From assembly GCF_001426265.1 (NCBI RefSeq), contig NZ_LMDG01000023.1:487014-551013 (forward strand): 64,000 nucleotides of DNA. The letters run 5' to 3'. The notes under the pieces were generated by a model. The model searched no databases. It was not told the origin of the DNA and was given only the letters and a program-made list of their open reading frames with translations. Every line of letters starts with the position of its first letter. Position 1 is the first letter of the stretch. This document shows positions 9,352 through 18,502 of this stretch, in pieces. The position numbers and the translations under genes are program-made. This DNA comes from Rhizobium sp. Root1220 (lineage in GTDB: Bacteria > Pseudomonadota > Alphaproteobacteria > Rhizobiales > Rhizobiaceae).

Positions 9352-9380
9352 GCGGTGCCACCTTCTCCCGCGGAGGAGGC

Positions 9381-10262
9381 TTAGCGAGTTGGAATCGGCA
9401 CTTCGCCGCGATAGTCGTAGAAGCCGCGGCCGGACTTGCGGCCGAGCCAGCCGGCTTCGACGTATTTCACCAGCAGCGGGCAGGGGCGGTATTTGGAATC
9501 GGCCAAGCCGTCGTGCAGCACCTGCATGATCGAAAGGCAGGTGTCGAGGCCGATGAAATCGGCGAGCTGCAGCGGGCCCATCGGGTGGTTGGCGCCAAGC
9601 TTCATGGCAGTGTCGATCGCATCGACGGTCCCGACGCCTTCATAGAGCGTGTAGATCGCTTCGTTGATCATCGGCAGCAGGATGCGGTTGACGATGAAGG
9701 CCGGGAAATCCTCGGCGACGGTGACCGTCTTGTCCAGCGAGGCGACGAACTCCCTGGCGGTGCTGAACGTGCCTTCTTCCGTCGCGATGCCGCGCACCAG
9801 CTCGACCAGCTTCATCACCGGCACGGGATTCATGAAATGGATGCCCATGAACCGCTCTGGGCGGTCCGTTGCCGATGCCAGCCGGGTGATGGAGAGCGAG
9901 GATGTATTGGTCGCGAGGATGGCATCCGGCTTCAGGACCGGACAGACCTGCGTGTAGATCCTGCGCTTGACGCTCTCGTCTTCGGTTGCCGCCTCGATGA
10001 CCAGATCGGAGGCCGCAAGGTCGTTGACGTCGGACGAGCCGGAGATCAGCGCCAGCGTCGCCGAACGTTCTTCGTCGGTCATCTTGCCGCTGGTGACATG
10101 GCGCGCAAGATTGCCGTTGATCGTGGCGAGGCCGTGCTCGATGCGCTCCTGGGAGAGATCGTAGATGTGTACCTTGTAGCCGGCGTCCGCGGAAACCTGC
10201 GCGATGCCGCAGCCCATCTGGCCCGCGCCGATAATACCAATCGTCTTCAACACCGCATTCAT
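9381..10262 (-). CDS. 3-hydroxyacyl-CoA (hydroxybutyryl-CoA) dehydrogenase
   Basis: A 293-residue NAD-dependent dehydrogenase. The Rossmann fingerprint [15 protein letters not shown] starts near residue 7. [16 protein letters not shown] carries the catalytic His, and the C-terminal half ([14 protein letters not shown]) is the helical dimerisation domain. It oxidises (S)-3-hydroxybutyryl-CoA to acetoacetyl-CoA in fatty acid and PHB metabolism. The ATG at 10262 is preferred over a TTG at 10268. It follows etfB–etfA on the same strand but is separated by a probable terminator, so it may have its own promoter. Confidence 0.93.
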   Translation of the reverse strand: MNAVLKTIGIIGAGQMGCGIAQVSADAGYKVHIYDLSQERIEHGLATINGNLARHVTSGKMTDEERSATLALISGSSDVNDLAASDLVIEAATEDESVKRRIYTQVCPVLKPDAILATNTSSLSITRLASATDRPERFMGIHFMNPVPVMKLVELVRGIATEEGTFSTAREFVASLDKTVTVAEDFPAFIVNRILLPMINEAIYTLYEGVGTVDAIDTAMKLGANHPMGPLQLADFIGLDTCLSIMQVLHDGLADSKYRPCPLLVKYVEAGWLGRKSGRGFYDYRGEVPIPTR

Positions 10263-10310
10263 CTCCAAATCCCCGACCGCCAGTCGCCCCCGCGCTGCCG
10301 CATTATTCTA

Positions 10311-10342
10311 ACAAAACTGCCGGGCAAAACATCGCCCGGCAG
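10311..10342 (-). terminator. Rho-independent terminator after etfA
   Basis: The stem CTGCCGGGC/GCCCGGCAG (10317-10342, nine base pairs, 8-nt loop) is followed on the minus strand by TTTTGTT. It lies 68 bp beyond the etfA stop and before the next gene on that strand. Confidence 0.85.
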
Positions 10343-10409
10343 CAGTAGTAGACCTTAAAAGGATAATTTTCCAGTCATTCGCAAGTGCGAAAAACAAGGT
10401 GCTTCGCGA

Positions 10410-11339
10410 TCACAAAGCCTTCTGCAATTCCGGCAGGGCCTCGAAGAGATCGGCGACGAGACCGTAGTCGGCGACCTGGAAGATCGGGGCTTCCTCGTCC
10501 TTGTTGATGGCGACGATCACCTTGGAATCCTTCATGCCGGCGAGGTGCTGGATGGCGCCGGATATGCCGCAGGCAATGTAGAGCTGCGGGGCGACGACCT
10601 TGCCGGTCTGGCCGACCTGCCAGTCGTTCGGCGCATAGCCGGCATCGACGGCAGCGCGGGATGCGCCGACGGCGGCACCGAGCTTGTCTGCGACGGGCAG
10701 AATGACTTCCTTGAACTTCTCCGCGGAGCCGAGCGCACGGCCGCCGGAGATGATGATCTTCGCCGAGGTCAGCTCCGGACGGTCGGAGGTCGACAGGGCG
10801 TCCCGGACAAAGGACGACAGGCCCGGATCGGGCACGGCGGCGATCGTCTCGACCGATGCGGAACCGCCGTCCGTTGCTGCGGCAAACGAAGCCGTCCGCA
10901 CGGTGATGACCTTCTTGGCGTCGGTCGACTGCACGGTCTGGATGGCGTTGCCGGCATAGATCGGGCGCTTGAAGGTGTCCGATGCAACGACCTCGATGAT
11001 TTCCGACACCTGTGCAACATCGAGCAAGGCTGCCACGCGCGGCAGGACGTTCTTGCCGACCGATGTCGCAGCCGAGATGATGGTGTCGTAGGAGCCGGCG
11101 AGCGAAACGATCAGGGCCGCCAGCGGCTCGGCGAGATTGTTGGCAAGGCTCGCGTCCTCGACGACCAGCACCTTGGAGACGCCGGACAGCTTCGCAGCCT
11201 GCTCGGCAGCAGCCTTGGCGCCGGCACCGGCGACGAGAACATGCACGTCGCCGCCGATCCTGGCGGCAGCCGTCAGAGTCTTGGCGGTCTGGTCGGACAG
11301 GTGGCTGCTGTCGTGGTCAGCCAGAAGAAGAATGGCCAT
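10410..11339 (-). CDS. etfA: Electron transfer flavoprotein alpha subunit
   Basis: A 309-residue ETF alpha chain that binds FAD and, with EtfB, passes electrons from acyl-CoA dehydrogenases to ETF:ubiquinone oxidoreductase. The N-terminal nucleotide-like domain begins [10 protein letters not shown]. The C-terminal FAD domain shows the family signature, including [17 protein letters not shown] and [25 protein letters not shown] precedes the ATG. It lies 23 bp after etfB and is followed by a strong terminator. Confidence 0.97.
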   Translation of the reverse strand: MAILLLADHDSSHLSDQTAKTLTAAARIGGDVHVLVAGAGAKAAAEQAAKLSGVSKVLVVEDASLANNLAEPLAALIVSLAGSYDTIISAATSVGKNVLPRVAALLDVAQVSEIIEVVASDTFKRPIYAGNAIQTVQSTDAKKVITVRTASFAAATDGGSASVETIAAVPDPGLSSFVRDALSTSDRPELTSAKIIISGGRALGSAEKFKEVILPVADKLGAAVGASRAAVDAGYAPNDWQVGQTGKVVAPQLYIACGISGAIQHLAGMKDSKVIVAINKDEEAPIFQVADYGLVADLFEALPELQKAL

Positions 11340-11362
11340 GATGATATCTCCCTTGTCCTAAC

Positions 11363-12112
11363 TTAAAGCACGCCGGCTTCGGTCTTGAGCTTTTCGACAA
11401 GCTCGGCGACCGACTTGACCTTGACGCCAGCCTTGCGGCCGGACGGCTCCTCGGTCTTCAGCACCTTGAGGCGCGGCTCGGTGGAGACGCCGAAGTCGGC
11501 GGGCGCCTTCTTGTCGAGCGGCTTCTTCTTCGCCTTCATGATGTTCGGCAGCGAGGCATAGCGCGGCTCGTTGAGCCGCAGGTCGGTGGTGACCACCGCG
11601 GGAAGCTTGATCTCGATCGTCTGCAGGCCGCCATCGACTTCACGCGTCACCTGGGCCTTGCCGTCGCCGATTTCGATCTTCGAGGCAAAGGTCGCCTGTG
11701 CGGTGCCGAGGAGGGCTGCCAGCATCTGGCCTGTCTGGTTCGAATCGTCGTCGATCGCCTGCTTGCCGACGATGACGAGCCCCGGCTGTTCGGCATCGAC
11801 GACACCCTTGAGGATCTTGGCAACGGCGAGCGGCTCGACCTGATCGTCGGTCTCGACGAGGATCGCGCGGTCGGCACCCATGGCGAGCGCCGTGCGCAGG
11901 GTTTCCTCGGCCTTGGCGGGGCCGATCGATACGACGACGACTTCCTCGGCCTTGCCGGCTTCCCTCAGCCGCAGCGCTTCCTCGACGGAAATCTCGTCGA
12001 AAGGATTCATCGACATCTTCACGTTCGCGAGCTCGACGCCTGTGCCATCCGGCTTCACGCGGATCTTCACGTTGTAGTCAACAACCCGCTTCACGGGGAC
12101 TAGGATTTTCAT
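11363..12112 (-). CDS. etfB: Electron transfer flavoprotein beta subunit
   Basis: A 249-residue ETF beta chain, the AMP-binding partner of EtfA. It shows [15 protein letters not shown] at the start, the anchor segment with [16 protein letters not shown], and the family signature around [21 protein letters not shown] near residue 185. The RBS AAGGAAGGA is clear. It is the first gene of the etfBA operon. About 140 bp upstream is a promoter with an ACGT-repeat operator, suggesting control by an acyl-CoA or branched-chain degradation regulator. Confidence 0.97.
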   Translation of the reverse strand: MKILVPVKRVVDYNVKIRVKPDGTGVELANVKMSMNPFDEISVEEALRLREAGKAEEVVVVSIGPAKAEETLRTALAMGADRAILVETDDQVEPLAVAKILKGVVDAEQPGLVIVGKQAIDDDSNQTGQMLAALLGTAQATFASKIEIGDGKAQVTREVDGGLQTIEIKLPAVVTTDLRLNEPRYASLPNIMKAKKKPLDKKAPADFGVSTEPRLKVLKTEEPSGRKAGVKVKSVAELVEKLKTEAGVL

Positions 12113-12246
12113 GGGGTCCTTCCTTCAACTCTTTCGCCAAGAAAATGCGCGCTTCGGCGCCGCTCCGATTGTCGAATGGCGACATGGATACGCGTTTTTC
12201 CTCCAAACACAACGCTTCCATGGCGCAGACAGGCAAATTGCCCCTG

Positions 12247-12275
12247 CAAATATATAACGTTTACGTTCACGTCAA
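12247..12275 (-). promoter_or_regulatory. Probable etfB promoter with embedded ACGT operator
   Basis: On the minus strand TTGACG (12275-12270) and TATTTG (12252-12247) are 17 bp apart. The spacer and -35 hold an imperfect 16-bp palindrome (12260-12275) with two ACGT cores two bases apart and 12 of 16 matching positions. A third ACGT follows at six-base phase, at 12257-12260. Such ACGT palindromes are described for LiuR-type (MerR family) regulators of branched-chain amino acid and fatty acid catabolism, which often control ETF genes. The regulator identity is inference. Confidence 0.5.
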
Positions 12276-12283
12276 TATGCGTG

Positions 12284-13060
12284 CTATTGTCGGCGCCACG
12301 GCAGTCGCCGGCTGAGAAGAGCAGCCGTTTCCGAATTGGCGGCCGGTCGGTCACTGACGGCCCGGGGCGTCACGATTTCGCGATCGAAAAGCGGAACGCC
12401 CGGACGGCGCATGGCAAGCACGAGTAGGCCGCCGGCCACGATGCCGCCGACATGGGCGCCCCAGGAAACCCCGCCGTCGGGATCGAGCACGAGCATCACG
12501 AACTGCTGGCCGATCCACAGCAACAACGGCACGAAGGCCGGCAGGGGCAGGGGGATGCGCATGAGGACCAGAACCCAGACCTTCACGCGTGGATGAAGCA
12601 TGACGTAGGCGGCCACCACGCCCGAAATCGCGCCTGAGGCTCCGATGAGCGGTGCCTCCGATGTCGTGCCCACAAGTCCATGGCAAAGCGCGCCGGCAGC
12701 GGCGCACAGCAGGTAGAAGGCTAGGAAGCGAACATGGCCCAGTGCATCCTCGACATTGTCGCCGAACACCCAGAGGAAGATCATGTTGGAGGCCAGGTGC
12801 CAGAAGCCCGAATGGACAAAGGCATAGGTGAGGTATGTGAGCGGTTCGGGAACGAAGGCGAGTGCCGGCTCAAGCGTCGCATAGTGAAAGGCGACGGCGG
12901 GAATATAGCCGAGACCGACGATGGTTGCCTGCGCGACCGGCTGGGTCGCGGCAATCCCGGTAAAAAGCCAGACAGCAATGTTCAGCGCGATGAGCGCCAC
13001 GGTCACCCATTGGACCTTGATGTGCTTCAGCGTGTTGGCGTCGTGCAGCGGTATGAACAT
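12284..13060 (-). CDS. Rhomboid-family intramembrane serine protease
   Basis: A 258-residue polytopic protein with about six helices. The catalytic serine is in GASGAISG (GxSG), after the loop EAPLI. A His in WGAHVGGIVAGG on the last helix completes the dyad, and HSGFWHLASNMIFLWVFG is the typical HxxxN helix. The start at 13060 (MFIPLHDANTLKHI) is the usual N-terminus for this group; the longer ORF reads through non-coding sequence. It lies 37 bp after the cobalamin adenosyltransferase in an apparent four-gene unit. The substrate is unknown. Confidence 0.92.
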   Translation of the reverse strand: MFIPLHDANTLKHIKVQWVTVALIALNIAVWLFTGIAATQPVAQATIVGLGYIPAVAFHYATLEPALAFVPEPLTYLTYAFVHSGFWHLASNMIFLWVFGDNVEDALGHVRFLAFYLLCAAAGALCHGLVGTTSEAPLIGASGAISGVVAAYVMLHPRVKVWVLVLMRIPLPLPAFVPLLLWIGQQFVMLVLDPDGGVSWGAHVGGIVAGGLLVLAMRRPGVPLFDREIVTPRAVSDRPAANSETAALLSRRLPWRRQ

Positions 13061-13097
13061 GAAGCCTGCCCCCGGGCGTTCGTGTCGAGTGGACGGC

Positions 13098-13676
13098 CTA
13101 CCTGTTCTTGCCGGGAACCCAAAGCACATCGGCATGGCCGCGATCGTTGGCGTGGCGCGCGGCGACAAACAGGAAGTCGGAGAGACGGTTGACGTATTTC
13201 AATGCGGCCTGGCTCACGACCTCGCCTTTGGTGCGCGCAAGCGACACCATCAGCCGCTCGGCGCGTCGGGCGATCGTGCGGGCCAGATGCAAATGGGCGG
13301 CGGCGGTGTGCCCCCCGGGCAAGACGAAGGACGTCAACGGTTGAAGGTCGCCGTTCAGCGTGTCGATGTCGTGCTCGATGCGCGTCACCTGTGTGTCGAC
13401 GATCCGCAACGGCTCGTATTCGGGCGGTTTGCCGGTGTCGGGCGTCGCGAGGTCGGCGCCGAGGTCGAAGAGGTCGTTCTGAATCCGCATCAGCATGCCA
13501 TCGAGTTCCGGCATGCCCTGCATGTGCAGCCTTGCAATTCCGATCGCCGAGTTCGCCTCGTCGATGGTGCCGAAGGCTTCAACGCGCAGATCGTCCTTCA
13601 CGCGGCGAGGGCCCGACACAAGGCCTGTCGTCCCGTCGTCGCCGGTCTTCGTGTAGATCTTGTTGAGCTTGACCAT
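13098..13676 (-). CDS. Cob(I)alamin adenosyltransferase, PduO type
   Basis: A 192-residue trimeric enzyme that transfers adenosyl from ATP to cob(I)alamin to make adenosylcobalamin. The N-terminal ATP motif YTKTGDDGTTGL (residues about 8-19) is diagnostic. RVEAFGTIDEANSAIG and LFVAARHAN near the C-terminus also match the family. It lies 18 bp after the twin-TM gene. The coenzyme serves methylmalonyl-CoA mutase and B12-dependent ribonucleotide reductase in rhizobia; this pathway link is family knowledge. Confidence 0.95.
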   Translation of the reverse strand: MVKLNKIYTKTGDDGTTGLVSGPRRVKDDLRVEAFGTIDEANSAIGIARLHMQGMPELDGMLMRIQNDLFDLGADLATPDTGKPPEYEPLRIVDTQVTRIEHDIDTLNGDLQPLTSFVLPGGHTAAAHLHLARTIARRAERLMVSLARTKGEVVSQAALKYVNRLSDFLFVAARHANDRGHADVLWVPGKNR

Positions 13677-13694
13677 GCTTCCCCCTTTTTTGTG

Positions 13695-13898
13695 TTAGCT
13701 AGGGCGGCCACCGCCGGTCAGCCAGAGCGTCAGCATGATCAGGATCACCGCAATCGCCTGCAAGAGCACGCGCAGCTGCATGAGCTTGTTGGAAAGGTTC
13801 GGATCGCCGCCCTTCGCCATGTTGAAGAGGCCACGGATCAGAACCAGGGCGACGATGCCCATGACGATGATCGCAAGAACATAGGTGACGGTCGACAT
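13695..13898 (-). CDS. Twin-transmembrane (HIG1-like) small protein
   Basis: A 67-residue protein with two membrane helices (VLAIIVMGIVALVLIRGLF and LLQAIAVILIMLTLWLTGG) joined by a short basic loop with NKLMQLRV. The layout and the loop (QLRVLLQ) match the HIG1-type twin-transmembrane proteins of alphaproteobacteria, whose mitochondrial relatives associate with cytochrome oxidase. The function here is not established. It is sandwiched between SDR and adenosyltransferase genes with gaps below 20 bp. Confidence 0.85.
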   Translation of the reverse strand: MSTVTYVLAIIVMGIVALVLIRGLFNMAKGGDPNLSNKLMQLRVLLQAIAVILIMLTLWLTGGGRPS

Positions 13899-13917
13899 GC
13901 TGCTTGTAGCCTTCTTG

Positions 13918-14751
13918 TCAGTCCACCCAGCGCATCAGGCGATAGAAAAGATCCGCAGGAAGCAGCCTCTTCAGCACCATGCCCTGCTTCGCCGGTGTGG
14001 TTACGGGATAATGTGGTTTTGGGCTGGTCGAGTTCAATGCGTGCTTCAGCACCGCATAAACCGCTTCCGGTCCAAGCTTATGTCGATTGGGTTCACCCGA
14101 TCCGTCAAGGCGGGCGAGCTGGCGGCGGTAATCTGCCGCATGCACCGAGTTCTTGATGTCGATGTGCTCGTTGATCTTCGCCAGGGCATTTGCCGTGAAG
14201 CGGGAGGTGATGGGGCCAGGTTCGATCAGGCTCACATGGATGCCGCTGTCCTGCAGCTCCATGCGAAGGCTGATGCTGAGGCCCTCAAGCGCGAATTTCG
14301 AGGCTGTGTAGGCACCGCGGTACCGGTAGGGCACGACGCCGAGGATCGATGAGCATTGAACGATGCGGCCTTGGCCGCGGCTGCGCATCAAGGGGATGAC
14401 TTGCCGCGTCAGCTCGTGCCAGCCGAAGACATTCGTTTCGAACTGCGCGCGCAACACATCCGTCGCAAGGTCTTCGACGGCTCCGGGCTGGCCGTAGGCG
14501 CCATTGTTGAACAGGGCATCGATGCGGCCGCCTGTCGATGCCGTCACGTCTCGCACCAGATCCGTTATGGTGTCCGTTCGCGTGTAATCCATCCGGAGGG
14601 CTGCGATACCATCAGCCTCAAGCGGGGCGAGATCCTCGTATTTCCGAACGGTCGCGAAAACCTTCCAGCCGTCCGCTTTCAGCGCCCTTGCACAAAAGGC
14701 ACCAATGCCGGACGAGCATCCAGTCACGATGATTGTGCGCTGATCCGACAT
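13918..14751 (-). CDS. Short-chain dehydrogenase/reductase
   Basis: A 277-residue classical SDR. The cofactor motif TGCSSGIG is at residues about 9-16, with NNGAYG in place of NNAG. The catalytic Ser (CSSILG) and YxxxK (YTASK) are present, and LIEPGPITS is the post-catalytic loop. The substrate is unknown. The start at 14751 (MSDQRTIIVTG) was chosen over 14805, which adds non-homologous residues. It is first in the SDR–HIG1–adenosyltransferase–rhomboid run and divergent from the BrkB-like gene (77 bp between starts). Confidence 0.9.
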   Translation of the reverse strand: MSDQRTIIVTGCSSGIGAFCARALKADGWKVFATVRKYEDLAPLEADGIAALRMDYTRTDTITDLVRDVTASTGGRIDALFNNGAYGQPGAVEDLATDVLRAQFETNVFGWHELTRQVIPLMRSRGQGRIVQCSSILGVVPYRYRGAYTASKFALEGLSISLRMELQDSGIHVSLIEPGPITSRFTANALAKINEHIDIKNSVHAADYRRQLARLDGSGEPNRHKLGPEAVYAVLKHALNSTSPKPHYPVTTPAKQGMVLKRLLPADLFYRLMRWVD

Positions 14752-14828
14752 GGAATGATTCCTGTACAAAACGGGAGTCGTTTCCCATATTCGAACGGGC
14801 GACACAATGAGGAATGCCGGGAGATGGA

Positions 14829-15743
14829 ATGCCGAGGATAGTACGAATCTTTTATGAGGTGGTCTATGACGCCATATGCCACCTTATTGAAGATGACGGT
14901 TTTGCCATGGCGAGCCACATCGCATTGTCGACGCTGCTAGCAGTATTTCCGTTCCTGATCTTCGGCACAACGCTGGCCACCTTCCTCGGCGCCGACCAGT
15001 TTTCCTCCACGGCAATTCACCTGATCTTCGACACCTGGCCCGATGTCATCGCCAAGCCGCTTGCCGACGAGGTGCTGCAGGTGCTGACCATTCCCCGGGG
15101 CGGCCTGTTGACGGTCTCCGTGCTGGCCGCGGCCTACTTCGCCTCCAACGGGGTCGAGGCATTGCGTATTTCGCTCAACCGCGCCTACCGCGTCCAGGAG
15201 ACGCGGCCCTGGTATTTCACCCGCCTTGCCAGCCTTGGCTACGTCCTGATCGCCGTCATCATCTTTGCCGCCATCAGCATCGTGCTGGTGGCGGCAATAC
15301 CGCTGGCGCTGGACTATGCGCGCCTGTGGTCGCCGCTTCTTGCCGAAACGCTTGAAGTCGTCTTCAGCTGGCGTGTCTACGGGACGCTGTTCGTTTTGAC
15401 GGTCGCTTTGTTCGTGGTCCACCTGTGGCTGCCGGCGGGGCGCCGACGGGTGTTCGACGTGGTGCCCGGCGTCCTGGTGACGCTGTTGCTGTGGCTGGCC
15501 GGTGCACTTATATTCGCTTACTATCTCTCGGCTTTCGCCAACTATACGGCGACCTATGCCGGCCTGGCGTCGGTGATGATCGTGCTGATCTTTCTCTACA
15601 TGATCGGCGTGATCTTCATCGTTGGCGCCGAGATCAACGCGGCGCTGCTGAAATTCCGGGTGCGCGCAATCTTCGCTCACAATTTCCTGAGCGGTCAGCC
15701 GAAAGGCTCAAAGCCCGACAAGACGGCGAATATCGGTCGGTGA
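14829..15743 (+). CDS. YihY/BrkB-family inner membrane protein
   Basis: A 304-residue protein with about six membrane helices. The family features are the opening amphipathic segment, DDGFAMASHIALSTLLAVFPFLIF, the long loop with ASNGVEALRISLNRAYRVQETRPW, and the closing MIVLIFLYMIGVIFIVGAEINA. The cellular role of this family is unsettled; older labels such as ribonuclease BN are wrong. GGGAGAT supports the ATG at 14829, with 14814 as the alternative. Its 3' end overlaps gluQ by 36 bp on the opposite strand. Confidence 0.88.
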   Translation: MPRIVRIFYEVVYDAICHLIEDDGFAMASHIALSTLLAVFPFLIFGTTLATFLGADQFSSTAIHLIFDTWPDVIAKPLADEVLQVLTIPRGGLLTVSVLAAAYFASNGVEALRISLNRAYRVQETRPWYFTRLASLGYVLIAVIIFAAISIVLVAAIPLALDYARLWSPLLAETLEVVFSWRVYGTLFVLTVALFVVHLWLPAGRRRVFDVVPGVLVTLLLWLAGALIFAYYLSAFANYTATYAGLASVMIVLIFLYMIGVIFIVGAEINAALLKFRVRAIFAHNFLSGQPKGSKPDKTANIGR

Positions 15744-16589
15744 AGCGCCGCTTTCGCGCAGTTCCGCAAGGCCTGTATCGCCCCGGCTCTTGGACAGCTT
15801 CAGCCCTTCCTCGTCGATGATCAGGCGATGGTGGTGGTAGATCGGCGCAGGGAGGCCGAGCAAGGTCTGCAGCAACCGATGCACCGACGTGGCATGGAAT
15901 AGATCGAGTCCGCGCACGACATGGGTGATGCCCTGCACAGCATCGTCGACGACCACGCAGAGATGGTAGCTCGATGGGGCGTCGGACCTCGACAGAACGA
16001 CGTCGCCCCATCCCGAAGCGTTAGCAATCACACGGCCGGTTTCTCCGTCGCCCGTCTCCGTCCACGACATCGGCTCATCCACCAGCGCCAACGCCCTAGC
16101 CATGTCGAGCCGCCATGCATGCTTCAATCCCGATGCCAGCAGCGCCTGCCGGCTGTCCTCAGTGCGCTCCCGATCATCGGGAGGATAAAGCGGTGAACCG
16201 TCGGGGTCGCGAGGCCAAGCCAGCGCGGTCGTATCGGCAGCCGCAACACGTGCCCTGATTTCACCACGGGTCAAGAAGGACGGATAGGCAAGGCCGCGCT
16301 CGATCAGACCATTCAACGCCGTCTGATATTCGCTGAAATGCTCCGATTGACGTCGCACCGGCAACTCCCAGTCTATATCAAGCCACTCCAGATCGGCGTA
16401 GATGTCCGCTTCGAATTCGGGTGTACAGCGCGTTAGATCGATGTCTTCCATCCGCAAGAGGAAGCGGCCGTGATTCGATGCCGCCATATCGCGGTTGAGA
16501 AACGCCGACAGGGCATGGCCGAGATGCAGCGGTCCGTTGGGGCTTGGCGCAAAGCGGAAGACTGGCTTTTGACGGGGAATCGCGATCAT
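15708..16589 (-). CDS. gluQ: Glutamyl-Q tRNA(Asp) synthetase
   Basis: A 293-residue truncated glutamyl-tRNA synthetase paralogue that attaches glutamate to the queuosine base of tRNA(Asp). The HIGH-type motif PLHLGHA is in FAPSPNGPLHLGHALS, and the KMSKS-type motif is LKLSKS near residue 265. The C-terminal anticodon-binding domain of GltX is absent, as expected for GluQ. The start at 16589 was chosen because MIAIPRQKPVFRFAPSPNG is the family N-terminus. It is divergent from the AlkA-like gene with a 40-bp gap. Confidence 0.94.
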   Translation of the reverse strand: MIAIPRQKPVFRFAPSPNGPLHLGHALSAFLNRDMAASNHGRFLLRMEDIDLTRCTPEFEADIYADLEWLDIDWELPVRRQSEHFSEYQTALNGLIERGLAYPSFLTRGEIRARVAAADTTALAWPRDPDGSPLYPPDDRERTEDSRQALLASGLKHAWRLDMARALALVDEPMSWTETGDGETGRVIANASGWGDVVLSRSDAPSSYHLCVVVDDAVQGITHVVRGLDLFHATSVHRLLQTLLGLPAPIYHHHRLIIDEEGLKLSKSRGDTGLAELRESGASPTDIRRLVGL

Positions 16590-16629
16590 GCTTTCTTCTG
16601 CCACGGATTGACGACGATCGCGAGGAAGC

Positions 16630-17274
16630 GTGCAGATCATTCGCAGTGACGATGATGTCAGGGAAGGGCTGGAGCACTTGCTCCGCCTTGATCCCCGCCT
16701 TGGGCCAGTTGCGGGGGAGGCCGGAAAGATCCCCTTGCGTCTGCGGGAGCCGGGGTTCGAGGGGCTCGCACACATCATCGTTTCGCAGATGGTATCGCGC
16801 GCCAGCGCCGAGGCGATCTGGCGCCGGATGCAGCCGGAGCACGGCGTGCTACGTGCCGACAACTACGTGCTGCTGCATTCCGAAGCATGGCGCGAGTTCG
16901 GCTTGTCACGCGCCAAGGCCGAAACGCTTTCGCGCGTTGCCGGGGCTGTTGCCGCGGGCCAGCTCGATCTGCTTGCGCTCTCGGCCAGGCCACCGCGCGA
17001 GGCGTTGGCGGAGCTAACGGCCGTCAAGGGTGTCGGCCCCTGGACGGCTGAGGTCTACCTCATATTCTGCGGCGGTCATGCCGATATATTTCCGTCCGGG
17101 GATGTCGCCCTGCAGAATGCCGTGGCTGCGGCATTCGGTCTCGGCACGCGGCCCCCGGCACGGGAGCTGGCATCCATGGCGACCGAGTGGTCACCCTGGA
17201 GATCCGTCGCAGCCCGGCTTTTCTGGGCCTACTACGCAGTCAAGCTTGGCCGTGGCGTGCTGCCGGTCGACTGA
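16630..17274 (+). CDS. alkA: DNA-3-methyladenine glycosylase II (AlkA-like)
   Basis: A 214-residue HhH-GPD base-excision glycosylase that removes alkylated purines. The helix-hairpin-helix is ELTAVKGVGPWTAEVYLIF (residues about 124-142), and the catalytic Asp is in the following FPSGDVALQ. The N-terminal TBP-like domain of E. coli AlkA is missing, as in the shorter bacterial and yeast Mag1 forms. No Ada-type operator was noticed. Confidence 0.9.
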   Translation: MQIIRSDDDVREGLEHLLRLDPRLGPVAGEAGKIPLRLREPGFEGLAHIIVSQMVSRASAEAIWRRMQPEHGVLRADNYVLLHSEAWREFGLSRAKAETLSRVAGAVAAGQLDLLALSARPPREALAELTAVKGVGPWTAEVYLIFCGGHADIFPSGDVALQNAVAAAFGLGTRPPARELASMATEWSPWRSVAARLFWAYYAVKLGRGVLPVD

Positions 17275-17386
17275 TCGGCAATAGTTCGGGAATAGAGGAT
17301 TCCCGTTTGAATTTATTGGACTTCACAATGCCGTCACAACCGGCCTAATATAAGAATGCAGATGCCGAATCGATCAGGAGAAGCCC

Positions 17387-17944
17387 TTGACGATTGCAGT
17401 TTCCCCCCAGGCCCTGCCGGCGCTCGTCCTGAACGCTGACTACAGGCCGCTGAGTTATTACCCCTTGTCGCTTTGGTCCTGGCAGGACGCGATCAAGGCG
17501 GTTTTCCTTGACCGTGTGAACATCATTGCAGAATACGAGCACTCGGTCTCTTCGCCGAGCTTCTCGATGCGGCTTCCGAGCGTCGTGTGCCTAAAGACTT
17601 ACGTCCAGCCTTCGCGCAATCCGGCCTTCACGCGTTTCAACGTGTTCCTGCGAGACAAGTTCGAGTGTCAGTATTGCGGTCAGCACGATGATCTGACTTT
17701 CGACCATGTCGTGCCGCGCGCGCATGGTGGCGAGACGACCTGGCAGAATGTCGTGGCGGCCTGCTCACCCTGCAATCTCAGGAAGGGCAGCAAGCTGCCG
17801 AAGCAGGCAGGCATGTTCCCGCATCAGAAGCCGTATCAGCCGACCGTGCAGGACCTGCACAACAACGGCCGGCTCTTCCCGCCGAACTACCTGCATGATA
17901 GCTGGCTCGACTATCTCTACTGGGATAGCGAACTGCAGCCGTGA
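17387..17944 (+). CDS. HNH endonuclease
   Basis: A 185-residue protein with a C-terminal zinc-bound HNH domain. Two CxxC pairs (CQYC and CSPC) flank the motif, LTFDHVVPRAHGG supplies the catalytic His, and the Asn lies in TTWQNVVAACSPCNLRKG. The N-terminal ~90 residues (VLNADYRPLSYYPLS) match a widespread chromosomal HNH family in alphaproteobacteria and cyanobacteria, not a restriction or intron enzyme. The start is TTG with GGAG upstream. The biological role is unknown. Confidence 0.9.
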   Translation: MTIAVSPQALPALVLNADYRPLSYYPLSLWSWQDAIKAVFLDRVNIIAEYEHSVSSPSFSMRLPSVVCLKTYVQPSRNPAFTRFNVFLRDKFECQYCGQHDDLTFDHVVPRAHGGETTWQNVVAACSPCNLRKGSKLPKQAGMFPHQKPYQPTVQDLHNNGRLFPPNYLHDSWLDYLYWDSELQP

Positions 17945-17967
17945 TCAATTCCCGATCAAAGCCGTGA

Positions 17968-18480
17968 TCAAGCCGATTTGCGCACGCCGATGAAAGCGAA
18001 GGCTGCAAGGATGAGGCTTGCGATCACGTTCCAGCCGGCGAACGACAGGCCGAGCACGCGCAGTGCGGCGTCGGTGCAGGATGGCCCCTTGATGGTATTG
18101 AGCTCGGTCAGAAGGTCGCCGGCGTTCTGCGACATGCTGCTGGCTGTCGTCGAGCAGGTCGCCGGCCCAGCCCAGAAATGCCACTCGACGCCTGCGTGAT
18201 AGACGCCCATGGCGGCGCCGACGATCATCAGCATGCCGGCGGCAAGTAGGAAAGCCCTCCCGATCCAGTTCGGCAGGCCGACCGCGGACGCGATGGCGCC
18301 AAGCACTGCGACAGGAATTCCGTAGTAGTAGGGCTGGCGCTGCAGTAGGCAAAGCGCGCAGGGAATATAGCCGCCGAGATACTGGAAGCCGAGCGCAGTG
18401 CCGACGACCGCCGCCATCGCGACCGCCAGCAGGATCGAATAGACGAAGGTGGGGCGACCAAGGGAAAAGGAGGCAGTCAT
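17968..18480 (-). CDS. dsbB: Disulfide bond formation protein DsbB
   Basis: A 170-residue four-helix inner-membrane quinone-dependent oxidase that reoxidises DsbA. The first periplasmic pair is in PCALCLLQRQPYY, after helix 1. The second pair is spread over the long loop (GPATCSTTASS and KGPSCTD). An Arg in QRQP supports quinone binding. The start at 18480 begins a typical MTASFSLGRPTF. It follows the DedA-family gene by 22 bp on the same strand. Confidence 0.92.
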   Translation of the reverse strand: MTASFSLGRPTFVYSILLAVAMAAVVGTALGFQYLGGYIPCALCLLQRQPYYYGIPVAVLGAIASAVGLPNWIGRAFLLAAGMLMIVGAAMGVYHAGVEWHFWAGPATCSTTASSMSQNAGDLLTELNTIKGPSCTDAALRVLGLSFAGWNVIASLILAAFAFIGVRKSA

Positions 18481-18502
18481 GGGAGGCTCCAGCGCGGTTG
18501 GC

